From assembly GCA_013823325.1 (NCBI GenBank), contig PNLY01000016.1, positions 1 through 64,000 on the forward strand: a stretch of 64,000 nt of DNA. Direction: 5' to 3'. Positions 24,760-34,791 of the stretch are shown here, piece after piece. The position numbers and the translations under genes are program-made. Below the pieces are notes generated by a model that saw only the letters and a list, made by a program, of their open reading frames with translations, did not search any database and was not told the origin of the DNA. The stretch is from Methylobacterium sp. Its GTDB lineage: Bacteria; Pseudomonadota; Alphaproteobacteria; Rhizobiales; Beijerinckiaceae. Positions within the stretch are counted from its first letter, which is position 1. Each line of letters starts with the position of its first letter.

Positions 24760-27700
24760 CTAATCCGCGGCGGCAGCAATGGGCTTCGATAGCGGTAGTG
24801 GGTCCGCCGAATCCTGTATGCTCCAACCTTTGACGAGGCCGTAGATCGCAGGGATCACGAGCAGTGTCAGAACGGTCGAGGAAACCATGCCGCCGATCAT
24901 CGGCACTGCGATGCGCTGCATCACCTCCGATCCGGTGCCGGTGTTCCAGAGGATCGGCAGCAGGCCCGCCATGATCGCGACCACCGTCATGATCTTCGGC
25001 CGAACCCGCTCGACGGCACCGAGCATGATCGCCTCGTGCAAATCGGCGCGGGTGAATGTTCGCCTCTCCGATGCGCATCGAGCCCGCACCTCGCTGAGCG
25101 CGTGATCGAGATAGATCAACATGATCACGCCAGTCTCGGCGGCGACGCCTGCGAGAGCGATGAAGCCGACGGCAACGGCGACCGACATGTTGAAGCCGAG
25201 CCACCAGAGCAGCCAGACGCCGCCGACCAGTGCGAAGGGCAGCGACAGCATGACGATGAAGGTCTCGGTCAGCCTGCGGAAATTCAGGTAGAGCAGCAGG
25301 AAAATGATCGCGAGGGTGACCGGCACGACCAGCTTGAGGCGAGCCTCAGCCCGTTCGAGATATTCGAACTGACCGCTCCAGGCGATGCGGTAGCCCGCGG
25401 GCAGCTTGATGCTCTGGGCGATCGCGTTCTGAGCGTCGCGGACATAGCCCCCGAGATCGCGCCCAACCGTGTCCACGAAGATGTAGACCGCGAGCTCGCT
25501 GTTCTCGGTGCGGATCGAGGTGGCGCCGCGCTTGCGCTCGATGCTCGCGACCTCGCCGAGCGGTACGCTGGCGCCGGACGGCGTCGAGACCTGAACCTCG
25601 CGCGCGATCGCCTGCGGATCGGAGCGCAGGTCCCGCGGGTAGCGGATGGCGACCCCGTAACGCTCGCGCCCTTCGACCGTTGTCGTCACCGTCTCGCCGC
25701 CCATCGCCATCACCACGGCGTTCTGGACGTCGCCGACGGAGAGCCCGTAGCGCCCTAGCGCGATACGGTCCGGTACGATGTCGAGGAAGTAGCCGCCGAT
25801 GACGCGCTCGGCATAGGCGCTGCTCGTGCCCGGGACGGTCTTGAGGATGGTCTCGACCTGGCGCGATATCGCCTCCATCTGCGCGAGATCGGTGCCGAAG
25901 ACCTTGACCCCGATCGGCGTGCGGATGCCGGTCGCAAGCATGTCGATGCGGGCCCGGATCGGCTGCGTCCAGGCGTTGGAGACGCCCGGGAACTGGAGGG
26001 CCTTGTCCATCTCCGCCTTGAGGCTGTCGAGCGTGACGCCTTCCCGCCATTCCGCCTTCGGCTTCAGGTTAATGATGGTTTCGAACATCTCGGTCGGCGC
26101 CGGGTCGGTTGCGGTCTGGGCGCGCCCTGCCTTGCCGTAGACCGAGGCGACCTCCGGAAATGTGCGGATGATGCGGTTCTGAGTCTGAAGCAGCTCGGCC
26201 GCCTTGGTCACCGAAATCCCTGGCAAGGTCGTTGGCATGTACATCAGCGTGCCCTCGTCGAGGGACGGCATGAACTCCGAGCCGAGCTGTCGCGCCGGCC
26301 AGAAGCTGAGTGCGAGCACCGCTAATGCCAGCGCGATGGTCAGGGTCTTGGCGCCGAGAACGCCGCGGATCATCGGACGGTAGAGCGCGATCAAACCGCG
26401 ATTGATCGGGTTCCGGCTCTCCGGGATGATCCTCCCCTTGACGAAGACGACCATCAGCGCCGGGACGAGCGTCACCGACAGGAGCGCCGCGGCCGCCATG
26501 GCGAAGGTCTTGGTGAAGGCAAGCGGCCCGAACAGACGGCCCTCCTCCGCTTCCAAGGTGAAGATCGGCAGGAACGAGACCGTGATGACGAGCAGGCTGA
26601 AGAACAGCGCCGGGCCGACCTCGCTGGCAGCTTCGATCAGGATGTCGATGCGTGGCTTGTCCGGCGCGGCTCGTTCGAGGTGCTTGTGGGCGTTCTCGAT
26701 CATGACGATGGCGGCGTCGATCATCGCACCGACCGCGATGGCGATGCCACCGAGGCTCATGATGTTGGAGCCGAGGCCGAGCACCTTCATCGCCGCGAAG
26801 GCCATCAGGATGCCGACGGGCAGCATGATGATCGCGACCAGGGCGCTGCGCAGATGCAGCAGGAAGACGATGCAGACCAGGGCGACGATGATGCTCTCCT
26901 CGATCAGCGTGCCCTTCAGCGTCTCGATTGCCCGCTCGATCAGCCCGGAGCGGTCGTAGACCGGCACGATCTCTGCCCCGCCCGGCAGGCTCGTCGCGAC
27001 CTCGGCAAGTCGCGCCTTGGCGTGCTCGATTACGGAGAGCGCGTTGGCGCCGAAGCGCTGGAGCACGATGCCGCTTGCGACCTCCCCCTCGCCATTGAGT
27101 TCGGTGATGCCGCGCCGCTCGTCGGGGCCGAGTTCGACACGGGCCACGTCGGAGAGGCGCAGCGGCACACCCCGGTCGCTTTTCAGGATGATGTTCTCGA
27201 TGTCGGCGATCGACTTCAGATAGCCGCGGCCGCGCACCATGAACTCGAACTCGCTGAGCTCGACCGTGCGTCCGCCGACATCCATGTTGCTGCTGCGGAC
27301 CGCCTCGCGCAGCGTCGAGAGCGAGACACCCTGCGCACGCAAACGCACGGGGTCGACCACGATCGCGTATTGCTTGACGAAGCCGCCGACGCTGGCGACC
27401 TCGGCCACGCCCTCCGCACGCGAGGCGGCGAAGCGCACCACCCAATCCTGCAAGGAGCGCAGTTCGGCCAGCGACATGTCCTTGGCCATGACCGCATATT
27501 GGTAGACCCAGCCAACGCCGGTCGCGTCCGGCCCGAGCGTTGGCGAGACGCCTGGTGGGAGACGCCGCGCAGCCGCGTTGAGGTATTCGAGCACGCGTGA
27601 TCGCGCCCAATAGGGATCGGTGCCGTCCTCGAAGATCACATAGACGAAGGAGACGCCGAAGAAGGAGAAGCCACGCACGACACGCGCCTTCGGCACGGTG

Positions 27701-27921
27701 AGCATCGAGGTCGTGAGCGGATAGGTGACCTGATCCTCGATCACCTGCGGAGCCTGGCCGGGATATTCGGTGTAGACGATGACCTGGACGTCGGAGAGGT
27801 CGGGAATGGCATCGAGCGGCAAGGTCTTCAGCGCATAGACACCGGCTGCCACGGCAAATGCCGCTGCGACGAAGACCAGGATCAGGTTGCGCGCCGACCA
27901 GGCGATCAGGCGGGCGATCAT
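24760..27921 (-). CDS. cusA: CusA-type heavy-metal RND efflux pump
   Basis: A 1,053-residue inner-membrane RND protein. The N-terminal LPLDAIPDLSDVQVIVYTEY block, the DPYWARSRVLEYL segment and GAMIDAAIVMIENAHKH (acidic proton-relay helix) identify the HME-RND group. Methionines in APTEMFET and RIDMLATGIRTPIG match Met-relay positions of CusA, favouring Cu(I)/Ag(I) over Zn/Co. It overlaps cusB by 4 nt. No outer-membrane cusC is in this cluster. Confidence 0.95.
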   Translation of the reverse strand: MIARLIAWSARNLILVFVAAAFAVAAGVYALKTLPLDAIPDLSDVQVIVYTEYPGQAPQVIEDQVTYPLTTSMLTVPKARVVRGFSFFGVSFVYVIFEDGTDPYWARSRVLEYLNAAARRLPPGVSPTLGPDATGVGWVYQYAVMAKDMSLAELRSLQDWVVRFAASRAEGVAEVASVGGFVKQYAIVVDPVRLRAQGVSLSTLREAVRSSNMDVGGRTVELSEFEFMVRGRGYLKSIADIENIILKSDRGVPLRLSDVARVELGPDERRGITELNGEGEVASGIVLQRFGANALSVIEHAKARLAEVATSLPGGAEIVPVYDRSGLIERAIETLKGTLIEESIIVALVCIVFLLHLRSALVAIIMLPVGILMAFAAMKVLGLGSNIMSLGGIAIAVGAMIDAAIVMIENAHKHLERAAPDKPRIDILIEAASEVGPALFFSLLVITVSFLPIFTLEAEEGRLFGPLAFTKTFAMAAAALLSVTLVPALMVVFVKGRIIPESRNPINRGLIALYRPMIRGVLGAKTLTIALALAVLALSFWPARQLGSEFMPSLDEGTLMYMPTTLPGISVTKAAELLQTQNRIIRTFPEVASVYGKAGRAQTATDPAPTEMFETIINLKPKAEWREGVTLDSLKAEMDKALQFPGVSNAWTQPIRARIDMLATGIRTPIGVKVFGTDLAQMEAISRQVETILKTVPGTSSAYAERVIGGYFLDIVPDRIALGRYGLSVGDVQNAVVMAMGGETVTTTVEGRERYGVAIRYPRDLRSDPQAIAREVQVSTPSGASVPLGEVASIERKRGATSIRTENSELAVYIFVDTVGRDLGGYVRDAQNAIAQSIKLPAGYRIAWSGQFEYLERAEARLKLVVPVTLAIIFLLLYLNFRRLTETFIVMLSLPFALVGGVWLLWWLGFNMSVAVAVGFIALAGVAAETGVIMLIYLDHALSEVRARCASERRTFTRADLHEAIMLGAVERVRPKIMTVVAIMAGLLPILWNTGTGSEVMQRIAVPMIGGMVSSTVLTLLVIPAIYGLVKGWSIQDSADPLPLSKPIAAAAD

Positions 27922-29336
27922 GGCTTGGCCTCCGGCTGGGCGAAGCCGCTCAGGGCGGCCTTGAGGTTGCTCTCGGCGTCGATCAGGAAGTTGGCCGAGA
28001 CGACGACGCGGTCGCCCTCGGCGACGCCCTCGGTGATCGCGACCATGCCGTCGCCGCGGCGGCCGAGCTTGACCTCGCGTGGCTCGAAACGGCCTTCGCC
28101 GCGATCGAGGATAACGACGCGGCGCGTGCCGCTATCGATCACGGCACTATCGGGAACGGCGAGTTCCTGAGCTGCATCACCGGAGCCGATCTCGACGTCG
28201 GCATACATGTTCGGCAAAAGGATGCCGTCGCGGTTGGCAAGCTCGATGCGGACCTTAGCGGTGCGCGTTGCCTCGGCAATCTCGGGGTAGATCACGCTGA
28301 CGCGCCCCTCGTAGGAACTTCCCGGGCGACCGCGCAACCGCACCTTGGCTGGTGCCCCGATGCCGACGGCAGCCAGTTGGCGTTCCGGAACATCGGCCAG
28401 AACCCAGATCGTCGAGATGTCAGCGAGCCGGAACAAACTGCCGCCGGCGGCGATCCTCATGCCGTCGCTGAGCGAGCGTTCGAGCACGATCCCGTCGCGC
28501 GGAGCCGACCAGTTGATTGTGAGCGGCACCTTCCGGCTGCGCTCGATCTCGGCGATGACCTCCGGCGGGACGCCGAGGTTTTCGAGACGCTGCCTTGCGC
28601 CGCCTTCGGGCACACCCCGTCCGGCGGCATTGAGCTCGGTAATGAACTGCGCGCCGGCCGTACTGATCTCGGGCGAGTAGATCCGCGCCAACCTGGTCCC
28701 CTTCGTGACGTGGTCGCCGGTCGTGACCGGTGCGACCTCCAGGACGAAGGCATCCGCCCGTATCGTCACGACGGAGACCCGCCGCTCGTCGAGCTGGACC
28801 ACGCCGGGAACACGGATGGTTTGGGCGATGCTCTGACGGCGGACGAGTTCGGAGCGCACGCCGCTGCGCTGGATGCGCCCGGGCGAGAGCTTGATGACCC
28901 CGTCCTCGTTTCCCTCGCCTTCGTAGACCGGGAGATAGTCCATCCCCATCGAGTCCTTCTTCGGCACCGGCGAGGTATCCGGAAGCCCCATGGGATTGCG
29001 GTAGTAAAGGACGCGCTTCGCGTCGGCCTGCGCTGTCCGCTCCTCGCCTTGAGGCTTTTCCTCGAAGCTGATGTCCTGGCTGGCGCGGACGGCCGTGAAG
29101 GGCCTGCCGTCCTGGGTCTGGCGCGGCCCTGCCGAATAGATCAGCTTCCGATCAGGGTCTTGATAGTAGATCACCGGGCCGCTTCCGGCGGGCTCGTTCG
29201 CCGCGAGCGAGCCTTCGATGCCGAACCAGGAGCGCAGGCCCGCCGACGCAATACCGCGATGCCCGGCCCAATAGCCTGCACCTCCCGCCGCCAGAATGGC
29301 GGCGAGAGCGAGGCCCGTGAGGGCGATGCGTTTCAT
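27918..29336 (-). CDS. cusB: CusB-type periplasmic adaptor with heavy-metal-binding domain
   Basis: A 472-residue membrane-fusion protein with an N-terminal membrane anchor (IALTGLALAAILAAGGAGYWAG). YYRNPMGLPDTSPVPKKDSMGMDYLPVY (residues ~110-137, read in two parts) is the YHS-like metal-binding segment typical of CusB relatives, with methionine ligands. A weaker copy (VIYYQDPDRKLIYSAG) precedes it. Barrel-sandwich and beta-barrel domains follow. It links CusA to an outer-membrane channel and delivers Cu/Ag. Confidence 0.93.
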   Translation of the reverse strand: MKRIALTGLALAAILAAGGAGYWAGHRGIASAGLRSWFGIEGSLAANEPAGSGPVIYYQDPDRKLIYSAGPRQTQDGRPFTAVRASQDISFEEKPQGEERTAQADAKRVLYYRNPMGLPDTSPVPKKDSMGMDYLPVYEGEGNEDGVIKLSPGRIQRSGVRSELVRRQSIAQTIRVPGVVQLDERRVSVVTIRADAFVLEVAPVTTGDHVTKGTRLARIYSPEISTAGAQFITELNAAGRGVPEGGARQRLENLGVPPEVIAEIERSRKVPLTINWSAPRDGIVLERSLSDGMRIAAGGSLFRLADISTIWVLADVPERQLAAVGIGAPAKVRLRGRPGSSYEGRVSVIYPEIAEATRTAKVRIELANRDGILLPNMYADVEIGSGDAAQELAVPDSAVIDSGTRRVVILDRGEGRFEPREVKLGRRGDGMVAITEGVAEGDRVVVSANFLIDAESNLKAALSGFAQPEAKP

Positions 29337-29728
29337 GGGACGGCCTTGAGGATCAGCTTGTTTTCGAGCGTGCCGGTTTCGCCCTGGACCTTGGCGCCGA
29401 GCGAGAGACGCCAGCCTCCCGCCATGGTCAGGTTGGTCTTGAAGCGGTAGGTCCCCGGCTCTGTTGACGGCATCGCCTCGATCGGCGATGCCATCGTCTC
29501 CATGCCGTCCGGCGCCATGTCGATGCGCTGCGCGAAGATCACGGCGTCGGGAACCGGCTTGCCCGAACGCTTGTCGATGAGCTGGACGGCAACGACGACG
29601 CCATTGCCGTGCTTGAGCTCGCTCTGCACGAGCCGGAACTCATAGTCCTTGATATCCGCGAGCGCCGGAAGAGAGACGGCCGCGAGCGGAAGCGCCGCGA
29701 CGAGCGCCCGCAAAGTGTTGAAGGTCAT
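29333..29728 (-). CDS. FixH/YtkA-like periplasmic protein of the cus operon
   Basis: A 131-residue exported protein with a Sec signal (TLRALVAALPLAAVSLPALA) and a single beta-sandwich-like domain (YEFRLVQSELKHGNGVVVAVQLIDKRSGKPV in its first part; PGTYRFKTNLTMAGGWRLSLG near the end), as in FixH/YtkA-like proteins. Several methionines (RIDMAPDGMETM) could bind copper. ATG 29728 is used. It overlaps cusB by 4 nt. Confidence 0.82.
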   Translation of the reverse strand: MTFNTLRALVAALPLAAVSLPALADIKDYEFRLVQSELKHGNGVVVAVQLIDKRSGKPVPDAVIFAQRIDMAPDGMETMASPIEAMPSTEPGTYRFKTNLTMAGGWRLSLGAKVQGETGTLENKLILKAVP

Positions 29729-29855
29729 GATCGTAGTCCTGAATGCATCAGGCTGCCGCACAGGCGCACAGCCTCAGACGTGGCGATGGCCACGGCTCAC
29801 CGTCCGCCCGGAACTGCCGTGCGGACGAAACCAGCGCAATCGCGCTGGCGATGCC

Positions 29856-30209
29856 TCAGGTTCGTGGAGGTCGGGCGGGCGGCTCGAAGGGCCGCGAAAC
29901 ATGATCCGCGTCGTCACCCCTCAGTCCGCGTTGGGCAACGATCGGCTGGAGCAACGTAACGAACGACGTCGGTTCGCTGGCGAAGCATTTGGCCAAGCAG
30001 AAGCTCAACGCGGGGCAGTTGGTCGTGCAGTCCTTGGCCTTGCCCCGATCGGGCGGACAGCACGGCATGGCGCCGTCCATCGGCATCGCCATTTCGATGG
30101 CATCGCTGCGGCCGAAGCCCGCCGTCGCCGGGCTGACGAAGGCAGCCAGAACGGTGGCCGTGACGAACAGGGCCAGGACCAGACAATGCGCAAGGAGCCG
30201 AAGCTTCAT
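29856..30209 (-). CDS. Small exported Cys/Met-rich protein of the cus operon
   Basis: A 117-residue protein with a signal peptide (LLAHCLVLALFVTATVLAAFVSPATA) followed by a metal-ligand-rich core: MAMPMDGAMPCCPPDRGKAK, then CTTNCPALSFCLAKC. Such small periplasmic proteins commonly head copper efflux operons and may chelate Cu/Ag. ATG 30209 gives the cleanest signal; 30236 is an alternative. It leads the cus run, about 195 nt after aioR; that gap (30,210-30,404) shows no convincing CueR-type site. Confidence 0.72.
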   Translation of the reverse strand: MKLRLLAHCLVLALFVTATVLAAFVSPATAGFGRSDAIEMAMPMDGAMPCCPPDRGKAKDCTTNCPALSFCLAKCFASEPTSFVTLLQPIVAQRGLRGDDADHVSRPFEPPARPPRT

Positions 30210-30404
30210 GAGGATGCATTGCCATGACCGCGACATCCGCGAAAGACCCCGCTCTTCAAGACTGCGTCATCTCCGGTCGTTGGCGTTCGACAGGCACACC
30301 CCGAGCACGACCCTGGTGAGGGCCATCACAATCGCCGACCGCCCGATGCCGCCATACTTTGATCAGACTGAGAAGACTGGGTCTTGCCTTGGCCCCGAAT
30401 GCTC

Positions 30405-31724
30405 TTACTCCCGGGCCGGGACAATCCCGTAGCGCTTCATCTTCTCCCACAGGGTGGTCCGCGAAACTCCGAGAGCTCTAGCCGTCACCAAAACCGCCCC
30501 GCCATTTTCGGCAAGGACACGCGAGATGTGCCGGCGCTCGGCCTCGTCGCGTACGCCATCCAGTCCTTCGCGCATTCCTGATGGCAGCGTCGGAGCCATA
30601 TCGGGGAAGAGATCGCCGGGCATCAGCAGCGGCCCGTCGCCCAAGGCAATCCCTCGCTCAACGCGATTTCTGAGTTCACGCACGTTGCCCGGCCAGTTAT
30701 GGGCAAGTGCGGCTTCGAGCGCCAAGGCGCTGAGGCCTTGGATGCGATTCCCGACTTGCTCCTCGCGTTCCGAGACGAAACGGTCGATGAGCCAGACGAT
30801 GTCGTCGCCACGGTCGCGGAGCGGCGGCAATGGCACGTTTACGACGTTGATGCGGTAGAGGAGGTCCTCGCGGAAGCTGCCTTCCCTCACCTTCGCCTCA
30901 AGGTCCGCATTGGTCGCGCAGACGATGCGGGCCTTGAAGGACTGGGGCTGCTCGCCACCGACTCGGGTGAACGTCCGATCTTCGAGGAGACGGAGGAGCT
31001 TGGCCTGTAGCCGAGGGGCGAGATCGCCGATCTCATCAAGGAAGAGCGTGCCCGTGCCGGCACGCTCAGCATAGCCCAAATGGCGCCCTTGCGCTCCGGT
31101 GAAGGCGCCTTTCTCATGGCCGAAGAGTTCGCTTTCCATGAGCTCTGCGGGGATCGCGGCGCAGTTGACCGCTATGAAGGGACCGGCATCGCGCCCACGC
31201 GAGGCGTGAAGGAGGCGGGCGCAAACTTCTTTGCCGCTTCCCGTCTCGCCGGTCAGCAGGACCGGCGCGCTGACCCCGGCCAGGCGGACAAGGGTCCGCT
31301 CGACCGCCCGGATGGCGGGAGATACGCCTAGAACGCCGTGTTCATCGCCTTCGAGGGGGTCAGCCAACGCCTCCAGTCGCTCGAGGAAGGCCGTCATGTC
31401 GAACGGTTTCGTGACGTAGTCGCCCGCCCCGCATCGCATGAGGCGGACAGCCTGGTCGATTTCTCCGTATGCGGTCATGAACAGGAACGGTGGGGCTCGC
31501 TCGGACTTTACGGCTTCGGCGAAGATGTCCTCGCCGGAGCCGTCCGGAAGCTTCAGGTCGCAGATCACGGCGTGGTGACGCTGGCGCGCAAGCCCCGTGA
31601 CGGCCTCGGACTTCGTGCGCCACCAGCTCACCTGGGCACCTTCGAGAGACAGGCGCTGGACCAACGACTCTCCCATGATGGGGTCGTCCTCGATGACCCC
31701 TATGGCCCGGTGTTCAAGCGACAT
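30405..31724 (-). CDS. aioR: Arsenite-responsive sigma-54 response regulator AioR
   Basis: A 439-residue NtrC-type regulator. The receiver domain (1-~115) has the phosphoacceptor in [14 protein letters not shown]. The AAA+ domain has Walker A GETGSGKE, the sigma-54-contacting GAFTGA loop ([10 protein letters not shown]), Walker [11 protein letters not shown], and a C-terminal Fis-type helix-turn-helix ([20 protein letters not shown]). It activates the aioBA promoter at 24,618-24,636. ATG 31724 overlaps aioS by 11 nt. Confidence 0.95.
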   Translation of the reverse strand: MSLEHRAIGVIEDDPIMGESLVQRLSLEGAQVSWWRTKSEAVTGLARQRHHAVICDLKLPDGSGEDIFAEAVKSERAPPFLFMTAYGEIDQAVRLMRCGAGDYVTKPFDMTAFLERLEALADPLEGDEHGVLGVSPAIRAVERTLVRLAGVSAPVLLTGETGSGKEVCARLLHASRGRDAGPFIAVNCAAIPAELMESELFGHEKGAFTGAQGRHLGYAERAGTGTLFLDEIGDLAPRLQAKLLRLLEDRTFTRVGGEQPQSFKARIVCATNADLEAKVREGSFREDLLYRINVVNVPLPPLRDRGDDIVWLIDRFVSEREEQVGNRIQGLSALALEAALAHNWPGNVRELRNRVERGIALGDGPLLMPGDLFPDMAPTLPSGMREGLDGVRDEAERRHISRVLAENGGAVLVTARALGVSRTTLWEKMKRYGIVPARE

Positions 31725-33165
31725 CGCGCATCTCCTCGATAGCCACCAGCGGGATGGTGACGCGCACGAGGGCGCCACCGATGGGAGACGTCTCGACGGC
31801 GATGCGGCCGCCGAGATCGTGCACGAGGCGCCGTGTCATCCAGAGCCCCAGGCCGCTGCCGTCACCCGATGAAACGGGCTTGCCGACACCGTCGAGCACC
31901 GCCCGGGCTTCTGGGCTAAGGCCGGGGCCCTGATCGTGCACGGACAATTCGAGCTGGTCGCCGGATGCCGAGGCCCCGAAATGGAGCCGCGCGCCCGTTG
32001 GCGAGGCTTGCAAGGCATTCAGGAGAAGGTTTAGGGCGATCTGGCGCACAGCCGATGCGGGCACGGGCAGCTCCCGCTCGATCGCATTGCTCCAGTCGAG
32101 GGTCATCGCGCGACGCGCTATCTCCGGCCCGAGCAGGAGCTTCAGATCGTCCAGGTCGGCAGCGCTGAGGTTCCGCGGATCGCGATCGGCACGATAGGTG
32201 GCGAGCGTGGCGCGGACGACATCGCGGATTCCCCTCAGTCCGCGCTCGATCAGGTCGAGCGAGGCATTGCGCACTGTAGGCTTTTCGCCGTGCCGCTTGA
32301 TCGTGTCGATGGCGTTGAAGAGCCCACCGAGCGGGTTGTTGATTTCGTGGGCCATGCCCGACGCGAGCCGCCCGAGGCTCGCCAGGCGCTCCTCGTTCGC
32401 CAGTTCCTTCGCAATGGCCTCGCGGTCGTTGACGGCGTCTGCCATGATGTTGAACCGCCGGAAGAGGCGACGGAACTCATAGGTCGCACCTTGGACCTCG
32501 GCAGCAGGGATGGGCTGGACAGCGCCTGCAACACCGAGATCGAGATGGCGAGACAACGTGCGCAAGGGCCTCAGCATCCGCCGGATGATCCAGTATCCGA
32601 AGGCCGCCAAGAGGACCGCGATCGCCGTGTTCGTTCCAATGAGCGTGCGCAGGACGTCAGCGCGCTCCCGCAGAAGATGGGTGACATCGTAGTCGACATA
32701 GATCGTACCGATGCGGCGATCCTGGTAGACGAGGGCGCGGCGAGCGAAGGCTCTCGCCTTATCGGCGTCCACCAACATGCTCTCACCCTGAAAGGCCTGT
32801 TCCCGATAGGCCTGTTGGCTCAGCACCGGAGCTCGCTTCGGATCGCTGGCCGCGAGGGTCAGCCCCTTCGCATCGACGACGACGATGGTCGCGCGACCGA
32901 AGCCACCTTCAAGGCTCGCCCCACGGTCGATGGTGTCGAATATCTCCCAGATGTCTTCCCTGAGGACGTGAGGGATCAGGGCCGCTGCAAGGCCGTTCAG
33001 GTAGATCGTCGACATCGCGGCCAGGTGGCGTTCCTGCGTTTCGCGCAGGCGAGAAAGAACCGCGTTCGTCATGACGCCGCTGACGACGAGCATGAAGGCC
33101 GCCACGAGAAGGGGAGCCTTGAAAGCGAGCGGCCATTGCCGCGGATCGAATGACGATAGCGTCAT
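31714..33165 (-). CDS. aioS: Arsenite sensor histidine kinase AioS
   Basis: A 483-residue kinase with two membrane helices ([19 protein letters not shown] and [17 protein letters not shown]) bracketing a ~150-residue periplasmic domain. HAMP-like and coiled segments follow, then the H-box [14 protein letters not shown] and ATP-binding motifs DQGPGLS and [12 protein letters not shown]. It works with periplasmic AioX and phosphorylates AioR. The ATGA overlap with aioX and 11-nt overlap with aioR show one transcript. Confidence 0.95.
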   Translation of the reverse strand: MTLSSFDPRQWPLAFKAPLLVAAFMLVVSGVMTNAVLSRLRETQERHLAAMSTIYLNGLAAALIPHVLREDIWEIFDTIDRGASLEGGFGRATIVVVDAKGLTLAASDPKRAPVLSQQAYREQAFQGESMLVDADKARAFARRALVYQDRRIGTIYVDYDVTHLLRERADVLRTLIGTNTAIAVLLAAFGYWIIRRMLRPLRTLSRHLDLGVAGAVQPIPAAEVQGATYEFRRLFRRFNIMADAVNDREAIAKELANEERLASLGRLASGMAHEINNPLGGLFNAIDTIKRHGEKPTVRNASLDLIERGLRGIRDVVRATLATYRADRDPRNLSAADLDDLKLLLGPEIARRAMTLDWSNAIERELPVPASAVRQIALNLLLNALQASPTGARLHFGASASGDQLELSVHDQGPGLSPEARAVLDGVGKPVSSGDGSGLGLWMTRRLVHDLGGRIAVETSPIGGALVRVTIPLVAIEEMRDVA

Positions 33166-34025
33166 CCCAAGGCCCTCACGAGATCGACCCGCCGGGCGAT
33201 ACTGTCGAACAGAGAGGACTCGCCCTTCGCGAAGCCATCCAGGCGGAGCAGGTTGAGGACGTCGCGACCGACAGGATCGCGCGGCATCTCGAATAGGGCC
33301 TTGCGAAGCTTCGCGATCCCCTCGGTCGCGGCGTTATTGCCCGCGGTCGCGATCGGCGGGAACCCCATCCAGTCCGACCGCCACGCCGGGACGGTCTGCC
33401 GCGTCAGCTCGGCCTCTGTCTCGGTCATGACCTCCCAGACGTAACCATCGACGCTGCCGGACTGGGCGAGGCCCGCCGCGACGGCTCGCACGACGTTGCG
33501 ATGGCCATAAGTGAAGAATGTCCGTTTGAAGAAGTCCGGCGCCTTGATCCCCCTGTCCGCCAGCAGCGCCCGCGTGACGAGGTAGCCCGAGTTCGAGTCC
33601 GGATCGGAGAAGGCGTGGATGTCGCCACGCAGATCGTCGATGGCCGACGCTTCCCGCCCCGCTGAGACGATGAGGTAGCTCTGGTAGGTCATCCGTCCCC
33701 GCCAGATCGGCACGGCGACGAGTTCGAGCTCGCGGCGGTAGGCGATGAAGGGGAAGCCGCAGATCCAGGCCGCATCGAGAAGGCCGGAGACGAGCTGAGA
33801 CGTGATCTCCTGGTACGTGCGCTTCAGGACGAGCTGGACCTCGGTCCCCATCGCGGCGCTGAGGTACTTCTGAAGCGCCTCGAGCAACTCGAGATCAGAG
33901 CTCAGGAAGACGGGTGTGAGCCCAAACCGGAAGGGCTGGGCCGCGCGCAGGGTGGATGCGCGGGAAACGGTCAGTGCAGCCGTCGTCGTCGCCAGGAACG
34001 CTCGCCTCGTAGGCGATCGCGGCAT
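33162..34025 (-). CDS. aioX: Periplasmic arsenite-binding protein AioX
   Basis: A 287-residue PhnD-like binding protein with a twin-Arg signal ([17 protein letters not shown]). The [20 protein letters not shown] start and the [18 protein letters not shown] segment carry Cys89, equivalent to the single cysteine reported as essential for arsenite sensing by AioX. It presents As(III) to AioS. ATG 34025 is chosen to give a normal signal peptide. Confidence 0.93.
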   Translation of the reverse strand: MPRSPTRRAFLATTTAALTVSRASTLRAAQPFRFGLTPVFLSSDLELLEALQKYLSAAMGTEVQLVLKRTYQEITSQLVSGLLDAAWICGFPFIAYRRELELVAVPIWRGRMTYQSYLIVSAGREASAIDDLRGDIHAFSDPDSNSGYLVTRALLADRGIKAPDFFKRTFFTYGHRNVVRAVAAGLAQSGSVDGYVWEVMTETEAELTRQTVPAWRSDWMGFPPIATAGNNAATEGIAKLRKALFEMPRDPVGRDVLNLLRLDGFAKGESSLFDSIARRVDLVRALG

Positions 34026-34519
34026 CGAGCTCACTCGTCGGCTTGAACCGACTGCCACCGAAAATCCCCTCCAGACCTTCTTGCTTTCTTGATAATGGGC
34101 CCTTCGTAGTGTCCGTCAAATTCTCTTGAGAGATCAACTCTTCTGCTCGTGCCCAGCCCAGGCGGGCGAGCGCCGGGCCAATAACGCGATGCGCGAGTCA
34201 GTTGCTGGGCTTCAAGATGCCGACCAGCAACAATCGTGCTAGCGCGATCTCCGCAGGCAAGACGGCCGCGGCGTCCAGCATCCAGATGGGTCCAGCCGAG
34301 GGCGACGACACTGGAGAGGAGCCCCAAGTTCCTCCTCGTCGCGTTGCCCTTCTGGGTAGTTCACTCGATTGCCGCTTTTCGATAAGGCAATCTTGCTTCC
34401 ATAGGCTGAGATCGCAGCTTATAAGCGCTTCGGTCGACTCTCACTCAACAAGACCACTCATTGATTAGTGCCGATCCGGAATTCTCCTTGTTTTTCAATA
34501 CTCTGCCGCCATCCCATTA
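34026..34519. other. 494-bp intergenic region upstream of aioX
   Basis: No gene is convincing. The frames present are short and lack motifs. AT content rises toward the right end (about 34,370-34,510), next to the tRNA fragment, as often seen at the ends of integrated elements. It must contain the aioX promoter, which I cannot locate. Confidence 0.5.
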
Positions 34520-34544
34520 GGTTCGAGTCCTCTCCTGGGCACCA
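34520..34544 (+). repeat. tRNA 3'-end fragment, probable attachment site (right end)
   Basis: GGTTCGAGTCC, then TCTCCTGGGCACCA is a T-arm loop, acceptor 3' strand, discriminator A and encoded CCA. The sequence before it (ATCCCATTA) cannot complete the T-stem, whose 5' strand should read AGAGG, and no anticodon arm precedes it. This is the duplicated 3' end expected at the far side of an element integrated in a tRNA gene. The acceptor implies a tRNA starting GCCCAGG; the amino acid is not determined. Confidence 0.78.
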
Positions 34545-34577
34545 TTTTTTCTCGAGGGTTCTACCAAGCCCTTGAGA

Positions 34578-34601
34578 CGGAAGATGTTTCCTTCCGCTTT
34601 T
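34578..34601 (+). terminator. Probable terminator downstream of the displaced tRNA end
   Basis: CGGAAG, 7-nt loop, CTTCCG, then CTTTT lies 33 bp after the CCA. It would be the original terminator of the tRNA gene before insertion. Confidence 0.5.
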
Positions 34602-34791
34602 GAATGACCGGCGGCCTCCCCGGTGTAACCGGGCGGCGCAGAGGCCCTCGCCGTGCGAAGCGCTCCGATCCGCGCCTTCATCAGCTTCACGCGGACGTCC
34701 CCGATTGTGCCGCTCTGCGTCGATACGCGCCGGCAGAAGATTGCCCCTGACCTATATCGCCAGGCAGCGGGTGCCGTGGCAGCCCCGCGCG

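Larger units (their letters stand above)
1..34544. mobile_element. Probable genomic island (metal/metalloid resistance), right part
   Basis: The stretch is packed with arsenic, copper, chromate and fluoride resistance genes and contains AT-rich orphan genes near 2.0-3.4 kb. It ends exactly at a 25-bp sequence equal to the 3' end of a tRNA, including CCA, with no tRNA body before it; this is the usual scar left by site-specific integration into a tRNA gene. Beyond it the gene content becomes ordinary metabolism. The left end, the intact tRNA and any integrase are not in the window, so extent and mobility are inferred. Confidence 0.5.

Noticed and set aside
30210..30404. CueR-type copper operator ahead of the cus genes (CCCTGGTGAGGG)
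   Set aside because: The short symmetry lacks the ACCTT-type MerR-family half-sites and the 19-bp promoter spacing that would be expected.
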